From: JAKAGZ01 sp963772675
GTDB taxonomy: Bacteria > Bacteroidota > Ignavibacteria > Ignavibacteriales > Ignavibacteriaceae
Assembly: GCA_963772675.1 (NCBI GenBank)
Contig: CAVYYF010000005.1
Location: 124,001-188,000 of the forward strand
Reading direction: 5' to 3'
Length of the DNA: 64,000 nt
Made by a program: the position numbers and the translations under genes. A model generated the notes under the pieces. The model worked only from the letters and a program-made list of their open reading frames with translations. It had not been told where the DNA came from and ran no database searches. Numbering within the stretch: position 1 is the first letter of the stretch; every line of letters begins with the position of its first letter. Below are positions 56,296-64,000 of the stretch, in pieces.

Positions 56296-58917
56296 CTATT
56301 TTTTCTTAAATACCAGTCCGGCATCGGAGCTTTGTGATACGGAAATCGTATCTCCATCAATAAAATTACCCATCAGCAGTTCCTGCGAGAGCGGGTTGGT
56401 GAGGTATTTCTGTATCGTTCTCTTCAGCGGCCTCGCGCCGTAGCTTACATCGTAACCAAGTTTAGCCAGCCAGTCTTTTGCTTCGTTTGTCACATCAAGA
56501 GTAATTTCTTTCTGCGCAAGCATTTTCTGCACGTATCTTAATTGTATGTCCACAATTTTTCTAATTTCCTTTTTCGTCAAAGGTTTAAATAAAACAACTT
56601 CGTCAATCCTGTTCAGAAACTCAGGGCGAATGGTTTTGCGCAAAAGATCCGTCAATGTATGCCTCAGGTTTCCGACTACATTTTCCATTTCCTCATCGCT
56701 CACGCCCTCAGTCTTTTCCTGTATAATATGTGAACCAAGATTAGAGGTCATAATAATTATCGTATTTTTAAAGTTCACAGTGCGTCCCTGGTTATCTGTC
56801 AGTCTTCCGTCATCAAGGACCTGCAAAAGAATATTAAATACATCCGGATGAGCTTTCTCAATCTCATCCAAAAGCAGCACTGAATACGGTCGTCTGCGGA
56901 CTGCCTCAGTCAATTGTCCGCCTTCCTCGTAACCAACATATCCGGGAGGCGCACCAATCAATCGTGATACAGAAAACTTTTCCATGTATTCCGACATGTC
57001 AATTCTTATCATAGCGTGCTCATCGTCAAAAAGGTATTCCGCAAGTGCACGTGCAAGTTCGGTTTTACCAACACCTGTTGTACCGAGAAATATAAAGGAA
57101 CCAATCGGCCTGTTTACATCCTGCAAACCAGTTCGTGATCTTCGTATTGCATTTGCTACTGCAGCGACTGCATCATCCTGTCCAACTACCCTGTCATGCA
57201 GTTCGTCTTCAAGCTTTAGCAATTTGCTTCGTTCGCTTTCAAGCATTTTGCTAACAGGAATGCCGGTCCATTTTGCAACAACTTCTGCAATGTCTTCTGC
57301 ATCGACTTCTTCCTTAAGCATCTTTTTATCTTTCTGAATTTTCACGAGGTCTTCGGTTTCATTCTTCAACGCTTTGTCGAGTTCGGTAATTGTTCCGTAA
57401 CGGAGTTCGGCAACCTTTCCTAAGTTTCCTTCGCGTTCATATTTTTCCGCCATTGTTTTGGCGTTGTCAATCTCGCTTTTCATCGAACGGATCTTCTGGA
57501 TTTTTTCTTTTTCAAGATTCCAGTGCATCCTGTAAACGTTCCTCTCCTCTTCGAGACCGCCCAGTTCTTTTTTCAGTTCAACTAATCTTTTCGCGGAAGC
57601 ATCGTCTTTTTCCCGCCTCAGTGCTTCTCTTTCAATTTCGAGTTGTTTAATCTTTCTTTCCAGCACATCAAGCTCTTCCGGCATCGAATCAATTTCAATT
57701 CTTAATTTCGAAGCGGCTTCATCTATTAAATCTATCGCCTTGTCCGGCAGAAACCTGTCGGTAATGTAGCGGTGAGAAAGCTGCGCGGCCGCAACAATTG
57801 CAGCGTCTGTAATACGCACGCCGTGATGCACTTCGTACCTTTCGCGGAGTCCGCGTAAGATAGAAATTGTATCCTCTTCCGAAGGCTCACTCACGAGCAC
57901 CGGCTGAAATCTTCTTTCGAGCGCGGCGTCTTTTTCAATATATTTTTTGTACTCCGAAAGAGTTGTCGCACCAATTGCGTGCAGCTCGCCCCTGGCAAGC
58001 GCGGGCTTTAAAATATTCGCTGCGTCCATCGATCCGGAAGTTGCCCCGGCGCCAACGAGTATGTGAAGCTCATCTATAAATAGAATGATCTCGCCCTTTG
58101 CCTCCTGAACTTCTTTCAATACGGCTTTAAGTCTTTCTTCAAACTGTCCGCGGAATTGCGCGCCTGCAACGATCGCGCTGATATCGAGTGCAACTGATTC
58201 TTTTCGATTTTAAATTTTCAGGAACGTCGCCTGAAATAATCCTGTGTGCGATTCCTTCTGCGATAGCAGTTTTACCCACTCCCGGCTCACCGATTGATAC
58301 GGGATTGTTTTTTGTTCTTCGTCGAAAGAACCTGCAGCACTCTGCGTATTTCTTCATCACGGCCGATAACCGGGTCGAGTTTTCCGGTGCGTGCCAGCTC
58401 ATTTAAATCCTTGCCGTATTTCTGCAGTGACTGGTAGGTATCCTCCGGGTTCTGCGTGGTAACTCTCTGGTTTCCGCGTACGTCTTTCAAGTGCGGATAA
58501 AATTTCTTTTTTAGAAATGCCGTTATCGCGCAGAAGCTGTCCGGCTTTGCCTTCATTTTCCGTGAGAGCAATTAATATATGCTCGGATGAAACGTATTCA
58601 TCTTTTAAATTCTTTGCTTCATCCGCAGCTACATCAAAAAGTTTTCCGGTGTTCTGTGACATCTGCTGGTTGCCGATTCCCGTACCGCTTACCTTAGGCA
58701 GTTTTTCAAGCAGCTCGTTTACTTTTAATTTTACCGCGCTGACATTCCCGCCGGTTTTCTGCATAATCGTGTCGGCAATGTTTCCTTTTTCTTGAATCAG
58801 CGCCGCGAGAATGTGTTCCGGTTCTAATATTTGATTGTTATAATTCTGCGCAATCTCTATCGCATTCTGCATAGTTTCCTGCGCCTTAACTGTTAATTTA
58901 TTTGGGTTAAATTGCAT
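56296..58917 (-). CDS. clpB: ATP-dependent chaperone ClpB (three frame breaks)
   Basis: About 873 residues when joined, normal for ClpB. Start MQFNPNKLTVKAQE at 58917 follows the family; an in-frame upstream extension is not part of it. N-terminal Clp repeats, first Walker A GEPGVGKTAIAEG, the long coiled middle domain (ERKIKQLEIEREALRREKDD), second Walker A GTTGVGKTELARAL and sensor GARPLKRTIQKY are all present. Single extra bases near 58488, 58321 and 58195 break the frame; each is repaired by deleting one base. ClpB disaggregates proteins with DnaK/DnaJ. It is the last gene in the leftward stress cluster. Confidence 0.92.
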
Positions 58918-58933
58918 AATATTACTTCCTTTT

Positions 58934-58974
58934 GTCATGCTGAACAATGTCATGCTGAACTTGTTTCAGCATCT
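58934..58974. repeat. Partial GTCAT palindromic elements
   Basis: GTCATGCTGAAC at 58934-58945 is repeated and extended at 58949-58974 (GTCATGCTGAACTTGTTTCAGCATCT region, palindrome CTGAACTTGTTTCAG). No closing ATGAC was found, so this is a truncated element between clpB and the GIY-YIG gene. Confidence 0.7.
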
Positions 58975-58994
58975 TCATTCATTGCTTGATTAAT

Positions 58995-59270
58995 TCATTC
59001 GTATAAATCTTTCCATTCTTTATTTTTCGATTCTATCAGATTTATTTTCCACTGTCTGTGCCAGTTTTTCAATTGCTTTTCCCGATTTATAGCATCGTTA
59101 ATGTCATTGAACATTTCAAAGTAAACTAACTTTGTAAGATTGTACTTTTTCGTAAAACCATCTTTCAGCTTATGTTTATGTTCGTATATTCTTCTTTCGA
59201 AATTATTCGTTACGCCAACGTATAACGTTTTTGAATTATTAGTTAATATGTACACATAATAATCTTTCAA
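58995..59270 (-). CDS. Single-domain GIY-YIG endonuclease-like protein
   Basis: 91 residues. The GIY-YIG landmarks are YYVYILT and YVGVTNN, then Arg in FERRIYEHK and the late acidic residue in NREKQLKNW, all in the order of the UPF0213/YhbQ-type family. The frame opens with TTG at 59270 without a clear ribosome site; just upstream begins a palindromic element, and a partial element follows downstream. Its reading frame overlaps the extended 3' end of htpG. It may be a selfish endonuclease linked to the repeats or an ordinary housekeeping protein. Confidence 0.75.
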   Translation of the reverse strand: MKDYYVYILTNNSKTLYVGVTNNFERRIYEHKHKLKDGFTKKYNLTKLVYFEMFNDINDAINREKQLKNWHRQWKINLIESKNKEWKDLYE

Positions 59271-61347
59271 TAGTCATTCTGAATTTATTCAGAGTCTGGT
59301 TGTTTTTCCGACCCTGAAACAAGTTCAGGGTGACACCTCCAACACATTGCATGTCATGCTGTACTTGTTTCAGCATCTCTTCTCTTGGCCGATCCCGAAA
59401 CAAGTTCGGGATGACATTTTTCTTACTCCTTAATTCTTTTCCGTAGTACATCTCACTCGACTGCTCGAGCGATTTGTTTATCCTGTTTACGAGTCTGTGA
59501 GGATCATTAAGATCACCGGCCAGTAACTGCGCCGCTTCGAATAATTCCTCAACTGTGTCTGTTATGTATTCGTCTTTTGAGTTTGCTTTGAACACTTTCA
59601 AAAGATTTCTTATGAGTTTGTGGTCCCTGTTTATTTCGAATCCTTTTTTCTGAACACTCATATCTTTATTAGCCATTCTCATAATTTTCTGCATTTGTGA
59701 TGACATCGTATCGTCGGAATTTACGAGCACACAGGGACTTCCGCTCAATCTCTTTGATTCTTTTACATCCGTAACCCTATCACCGAGAATTTCCTTTACC
59801 CTTGCAAGCAGACTATCAAAATGTTTTGCATCGTCTTTGCTTAATTCTTCCGCTTTATCTTTTTTATCTTCACCGTCTTTCAATTTATCGAGTTTACTTA
59901 AGTCAACGGAATCAACTGATTTAAAATCATAGTCTTTAAATTTCCTGATTGAATTTATAACGAACTCATCCAGCGGATCGTACAGATAAAGTACCTCAAG
60001 TCCTTTCTTTTTGAAAATCTCCATATGCGGGTCCTGTTCGATCGCTTCCCTGCTGTTTCCGAACGCGTAGTAAATTTCTTTCTGATCTTCTTTGAATCTT
60101 GAAACATATTCTTCCAGCGAAGTCAATTCTTTTTCATCTTTGTTGTTTGAAGAATTAAACCTTAAAAGCTGCTGATATTTTTCAGCGTTTGTAAAATCCG
60201 TGTAACCGAGTTTGAAATATCTTCCGTGTTCTTTCCAGAATTCAGCGTATTCTTCGGGTTTGCTCTTTGCCTTATCTATTAAATAGGAAAGGACCTGGCT
60301 CGTTACAGTGTTAGAGATTTTTGTGAAAACTATATTTTCCTGCAGCGTCTCTCTTGAAATATTTAGTGGAATATCTTCCGAATCGACAACTCCTTTTACG
60401 AAGTTTAAGTATTCAGGAAGCAGGTCTTTGTTTTTATGCTGGATTAAAACTCTTCTTACATAAAGATCGAGACCGTAGTCTTCCCTGTTCATTCCGAAGA
60501 AATCAAAATTCTTTTTGGGAATAAAGAGCAGACTGTGAAATTGTATCGGTGCATCGACGGATTTGTGAATTATATCCATCGGCTCTTCGTTGTCGTATGT
60601 AAGAATTTATAAAACTCAACATACTGCTCTTTCTTTAAAGTTGCTCTTTCGGCTCTCTCCAGATTGCCGAGATGGTGTTTACTTTTTCCTTTATCGAGAT
60701 AGATCGGGAACTGGATAAAATTCGAATGTTTTTTGATTGTCGTTTCCAAGCCTGTATTTTTCGGCAAATTCTTTAGCATCTTCTTTTAAATGAATTTCAA
60801 TCGTAGTTCCGCGTTTTAATTTCTCATCCGTCTCCGCGATCTGGTAACTTCCCAGTCCGTCGGAACTCCATTCAACCGGTAAAGCATCTTTCAGGTATGA
60901 TTTTGATTTTATAACCACCTTATCGGCAACCATAAATACCGAGTAGAAACCAACACCGAATTTTCCGATTATATTGTTTGCATCGGCTTTGTTTTCCTGC
61001 AAAGTCTTTATAAAATCAGCACTTCCGGACTTCGCAATCGTACCGATATTCTTTATTAGCTCGTCCTTTGTCATCCCAATTCCGGTATCTGAAACTGTTA
61101 TTATATTTTTCTTATCATCAAAATTAACTCTTATTTCAAGCGGCAGATCTTTGTCGGCTATTTCAGTTCCTTTGGTAGATTGAAATCTTAATTTATCCAG
61201 TGCATCGGATGAATTGGATATCAACTCACGCAGGAATATTTCCCTGCTTGTGTAAAGTGAATGCACAAGAATATCGAGAAGCTGTTTCACTTCAGCTTTA
61301 AATTGAAATTTGCTCGTCTTTTTTTCTTTTGTTTGCTCTGAACTCAT
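59239..61347 (-). CDS. htpG: Molecular chaperone HtpG/Hsp90 (two frame breaks; 3' end runs into repeats)
   Basis: About 700 residues when joined, including a C-terminal tail. N-terminal ATPase: REIFLRELISNSSDALDKLR, VSDTGIGMTKDEL, GKFGVGFYSVFMV. The middle domain contains DSEDIPLNISRETLQ. Breaks: one extra G near 60746-60747 and one missing base near 60601 (KFL to TYDNEEP). The Hsp90 sequence ends near YYGKELRSKK at about 59430; the remaining 60 residues are translation of two palindromic elements (NVIPNLFRDRP, EEMLKQVQHDM), so the original stop has been lost or another indel is hidden there. The product folds and stabilises client proteins under stress. Confidence 0.9.
59273..59334. repeat. 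GTCAT...GTGAC palindromic element
   Basis: GTCAT, degenerate palindrome TCTGAATTTATTCAGA, spacer, perfect-type palindrome CCCTGAAACAAGTTCAGGG (59312-59330), then TGAC. It lies inside the extended htpG frame. Confidence 0.75.
59353..59415. repeat. GTCAT...ATGAC palindromic element
   Basis: GTCATGCTGTACTTGTTTCA opening, then spacer and palindrome CCCGAAACAAGTTCGGG followed by ATGAC (59394-59415). It is 18 bases from the previous element, so two copies stand in tandem at the 3' end of htpG. Confidence 0.8.
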
Positions 61348-61391
61348 TAGACTTACTCCGTGTTTTTTGTTACTAAAAATTTCCCGTTAAT

Positions 61392-61449
61392 GTCATGCTG
61401 AACTTGTTTCAGCATCTCCAGACAGACCCTGAAACAAGTTCAGGGTGAC
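61392..61449. repeat. GTCAT...GTGAC palindromic element
   Basis: 58 bp: GTCATGCTGAACTTGTTTCA opening palindrome, spacer, CCCTGAAACAAGTTCAGGG, then TGAC. It fills the gap between htpG and the dnaJ-like gene. This is the most compact complete copy in the window. Confidence 0.82.
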
Positions 61450-61458
61450 AGCAAGCTG

Positions 61459-62382
61459 TCATTTTCTTAAATCTCTCAATTTCTCAAATAACTCAATTTC
61501 ATGCTTCGATAATTTCTTTGGAACGTTTATCACTACCTTCACGAACAGATCGCCCCTTAATTCCGGGTTATCCGTTCTCGCCATTCCCATTCCTCTTAAT
61601 CTTAAGGATGTTCCGCTGTCCGTTCCTTTTTCGATATTTACCATTAATCTTTTTCCATCAATCGTTTCAATTTTTTCTTTTCCGCCAAGGACCGCGGAAT
61701 AAAGGTCAACATTCAAATTGAAATAAAGATCATCTCCCTTTCTCTCAAACCAGGGGTGATCGGTTATATGAATTTTTAAATACAGGTCTCCCCTCTCGCC
61801 GCCGTTTTTACCGTGCGCGCCCATTCCCTTTAATCTTAATTTCTTTCCTTCCTGAATGCCGGGAGTTATTTTCACTTTTATTTTTTTACCATCAACTTTT
61901 AACTGTCTCTCCCCTCCCCGGTGAGCTTCTTCCAAAGTAGTGTTTAGTGTTGATTCATAATCGCTTCCTCTCTGAGCACGTGTACGTGCACCGCCGAAAG
62001 GCGATCCTCCGCCTGAAGATCTGAATCCGCCTCCGCCGAAGAAACTCTCAAAGAAATCAGAAAAGCCGCCCACATTACCGAAGAGATCGTTTATATCTCC
62101 CGAATATTGATAGCCGCCACTGCCTGCTCCTCCAAACCCGCTTCCCGCGTTAGCATACTGTTTCCAGTTTGAACCGAGAGTGTCGTATTTTTTCCTTTTC
62201 TCAGGATCGCTCAAAACTTCGTTTGCTTCTGTAAGCTCTTTAAATTTTTCTTCGTAAGCTTTGTTGTCGGGATTACGGTCAGGATGATATTTCATAGCCA
62301 GCTTTCTATAAGCTTTCTTTATCTCATCCGTCGTTGCTGATTTATCAACGCCGAGTATTTTATAGTAATCTTTAAAATCCAT
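61459..62382 (-). CDS. DnaJ-family co-chaperone, CbpA-like (no zinc finger)
   Basis: 307 residues. J domain DYYKILGVDKSATTDEIKKA with HPD in KYHPDRNPD, then a Gly/Phe/Ser-rich linker (GGFSDFFESFFGGGGF) and two C-terminal substrate domains ending ELFEKLRDL. The CxxCxGxG zinc repeats of DnaJ are absent, so this is a type II, CbpA-like J-protein. It stimulates DnaK ATPase. It is co-directional with hsp20 upstream. Confidence 0.92.
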   Translation of the reverse strand: MDFKDYYKILGVDKSATTDEIKKAYRKLAMKYHPDRNPDNKAYEEKFKELTEANEVLSDPEKRKKYDTLGSNWKQYANAGSGFGGAGSGGYQYSGDINDLFGNVGGFSDFFESFFGGGGFRSSGGGSPFGGARTRAQRGSDYESTLNTTLEEAHRGGERQLKVDGKKIKVKITPGIQEGKKLRLKGMGAHGKNGGERGDLYLKIHITDHPWFERKGDDLYFNLNVDLYSAVLGGKEKIETIDGKRLMVNIEKGTDSGTSLRLRGMGMARTDNPELRGDLFVKVVINVPKKLSKHEIELFEKLRDLRK

Positions 62383-62462
62383 ATTATCTTTTAATTAATA
62401 GAAAAGGGTAACTAAAATATAGTTACCCTTCCCGTGAAATATTTAACTAAAAATAAATTTAG

Positions 62463-62927
62463 TTATTTAACTTTTATTTCGAGTTCTTTCGGTTTTGCTT
62501 CCTCCGATTTTGGAACGGTAACAGTTAACTGTCCATCTTTGAATTCAGCATTAATTTTATCTGCCTGAATCGTTTGGGGAAGAGTAAACGATCTGTAATA
62601 TTTACCATACGATCTTTCTATCCTGTGATACTTCGAATCTTTATCTTCTTTCTCCTGTTTTCTTTCCCCGCTAATGATCAACTCTCCGTCGTTAAAATTT
62701 AATTTAAGATGTTCTTTGGAAACACCGGGCAGATCCATTTTCAAGATATACTGATCTTTGTTCTCACTGATGTCAGTCAAGGGTGCCCAAACAGCATTTT
62801 CCATTTCTTCGTTAGCAAGGTTAGCATCATCAAAACCGAATCTGCGGTTGAATGTATTGAACAACTTGTTGAACTCGCGCTCAACGTTTAATAATTCTTT
62901 TGATGGATTCCATTTTACGAGTGTCAT
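62463..62927 (-). CDS. Small heat-shock protein Hsp20
   Basis: 154 residues. Alpha-crystallin domain: PLTDISENKDQYILKMDLPG, then YGKYYRSFTLP and FKDGQLTVTVPKSE. AGGAGGTG before the ATG is the strongest ribosome site in the cluster, fitting high stress-induced output. It is the first gene of the leftward hsp20-dnaJ-htpG-GIY-clpB group. Confidence 0.93.
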   Translation of the reverse strand: MTLVKWNPSKELLNVEREFNKLFNTFNRRFGFDDANLANEEMENAVWAPLTDISENKDQYILKMDLPGVSKEHLKLNFNDGELIISGERKQEKEDKDSKYHRIERSYGKYYRSFTLPQTIQADKINAEFKDGQLTVTVPKSEEAKPKELEIKVK

Positions 62928-63302
62928 AATTACACCTCCTGTTAATAAAATCGTTTAATATTAAAGCATTATTTTGTTTGTGCTTTTTTGTAAAACTCAT
63001 TAGTAAAAGGGCAAGATATATGCCATTAAGCTAAAACCCCATAACTTGTTATAATAAAGAGTGCTATAAAGAATAACGTATCTTCGCTTCAGCCTGCCAA
63101 TTTGTCAGGCTTTCTGACTAGATCTTACCCTAGTAAGAAATTTCTGACAAATCATCTGACAAATTTTGCATTAACTATTTATAGTATCCTTTCAATTAAA
63201 TAAGTGAAAAGTCATTTGATGTCTTATCTTATCAAGGCAAAAGTACATTGTTAATCGAACTGAAATTATTTATTTTTGCGAGCTTATAATAAAGATTATT
63301 GT
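62928..63302. promoter_or_regulatory. Divergent control region of the chaperone cluster and mnmE
   Basis: 375 AT-rich bases without a gene. AATTTGTCAG (63099-63108) is inverted relative to CTGACAAATT (63156-63165), with another TTTCTGACAAATC at 63141-63153 and a small CTTAC/GTAAG hairpin (63124-63137) between. Three related half-sites look like an operator. A GAGTGCTA sequence at 63059-63066 matches half a CIRCE element but has no partner. Confidence 0.45.
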
Positions 63303-64000
63303 ATGAGAAATAAATTTACTGAAGATACAATTGCTGCAATTGCAACCGCTACAGGAACCGGCGCCATTTCTGTGATAAGAGTCAGCGGTCCGGAGACGTT
63401 TAAAGCAGTCGATTCAATCTTTACTGGGAAGAATAGAATCGAGAGTGCTGAATCTCATACAATTCATTACGGCAAGATAAAAGACAAGTCTGGTAGCGAA
63501 ATAGATGACGTACTAATCTCTATTTTCAGAAATCCTCACTCATACACAGGGGAGGATGTTGTGGAGATTAGTACTCATGGCAACACAATTATCACAAGAA
63601 AGATTTTGGAAATGCTTTTAGGAAAAAACGTAAGATTAGCTGAACCGGGGGAATTTACCAGAAGAGCCTTCTTAAATAACAAGATAGATCTTGCCCAGGC
63701 AGAAGCTGTGGCAGATATTATAAATTCAAGAACAGAAGCATCACTTTTGGGTGCGAGAAATCAGCTTGATGGATTGCTTTCACAAAAAGTTGAAGAGTTG
63801 AGAGCTATGCTGATTAATGCTTCATCATTTGTTGAGCTTGAATTGGATTTTGCTGAGGAAGATATTGAATTAATTAATAGTAATGAACTAAAGAAAAGAA
63901 TAAACAGAATATTAAGAGAGATAGAAGATTTGCTATCTACATATTCATTTGGGAAAGTCATAAAAGATGGTGTTAATGTTGCACTTGTGGGAAAGCCGAA
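63303..64000 (+). CDS. mnmE: tRNA modification GTPase MnmE (cut by window end)
   Basis: The first 232 codons. MRNKFTEDTIAAIATATGTG opens the formyl-folate-binding N-terminal domain; PGEFTRRAFLNNKIDLAQAEAV is diagnostic for MnmE. The G1 loop begins GKPN at the last bases of the window. With MnmG it modifies the wobble uridine of tRNAs. It is divergent from hsp20. Confidence 0.95.
   Translation, partial: MRNKFTEDTIAAIATATGTGAISVIRVSGPETFKAVDSIFTGKNRIESAESHTIHYGKIKDKSGSEIDDVLISIFRNPHSYTGEDVVEISTHGNTIITRKILEMLLGKNVRLAEPGEFTRRAFLNNKIDLAQAEAVADIINSRTEASLLGARNQLDGLLSQKVEELRAMLINASSFVELELDFAEEDIELINSNELKKRINRILREIEDLLSTYSFGKVIKDGVNVALVGKP

Noticed and set aside
58934..61449. Repeats as a CRISPR array
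   Set aside because: Copies are palindromic, unevenly spaced, separated by genes and without unique equal-length spacers or cas genes.
63059..63066. GAGTGCTA as a CIRCE heat-shock operator
   Set aside because: Only one half-site is present; the region 9 bases before it does not read TTAGCACTC.
1..64000. tRNA or rRNA genes
   Set aside because: No T-loop/anticodon arrangement or rRNA-like conserved sequence was noticed in intergenic regions; a covariance search would be decisive.

Overview
The window is AT-rich bacterial chromosomal DNA with short intergenic gaps. Outer-membrane beta-barrel and heptose-epimerase genes mark a Gram-negative cell. A DUF3078-type outer-membrane protein, many exported proteins with Bacteroidota-like signal peptides and a sucrose synthase cluster fit the Ignavibacteria/Chlorobi side of Bacteroidota (inference; no rRNA or tRNA gene was seen). 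The window runs from a phosphate-uptake operon to the first part of mnmE.

Layout. 1-5020: porin-pstSCAB, preceded by a five-unit 11-bp ladder that looks like a Pho box. 5017-12439: glgA, a DUF3078 protein and a leftward run of Nudix, SMUG2-like glycosylase and hydrolase genes. 12680-18058: an acidic small protein, hldD, and a SAM-I riboswitch with terminator in front of metH. 18137-20412: Sco/PCuAC copper delivery, an M23 peptidase and a DUF302 protein. 20442-33431: ABC exporter, DUF2156, two DinB-like proteins, TPR protein, dCMP deaminase, an exported Memo-like protein, a Tat-type class V aminotransferase, thioredoxin, rhodanese and FKBP. 33635-39102: a sucrose module of PfkB kinase, sucrose-phosphate synthase/phosphatase and sucrose synthase. 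39104-46700: MscS, thioesterase, HisH-like protein, two tandem unknown paralogues, GNAT, pentapeptide protein and a SpoIIE-type phosphatase. 47053-56153: an accessory region with gene remnants, short palindromic repeats, an S41 peptidase, a DUF4143-type ATPase and a very large protein read here as TPR-GreAB/C-PIN, a predicted conflict-system architecture, preceded by a small Cys-rich gene. 56296-62927: a leftward chaperone cluster (hsp20, dnaJ-like, htpG, GIY-YIG, clpB) punctuated by palindromic repeats. 63303-64000: mnmE, cut by the window end.

A striking property is the number of single-base frame breaks, about 18, in genes that otherwise look intact: porin, metH, sucrose synthase, pentapeptide protein, Lys-rich protein, SDR, TPR-PIN protein, clpB and htpG. 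Nearly all are +1. Most probably they are uncorrected sequencing errors, so I annotate full-length genes across them and state where the breaks lie.

The most interesting parts are the TPR-GreAB/C-PIN protein and its neighbours, the GIY-YIG gene embedded in GTCAT...ATGAC-bounded palindromic elements, the Pho-box ladder, the sucrose module and several proteins with replaced active-site residues or unusual location signals.
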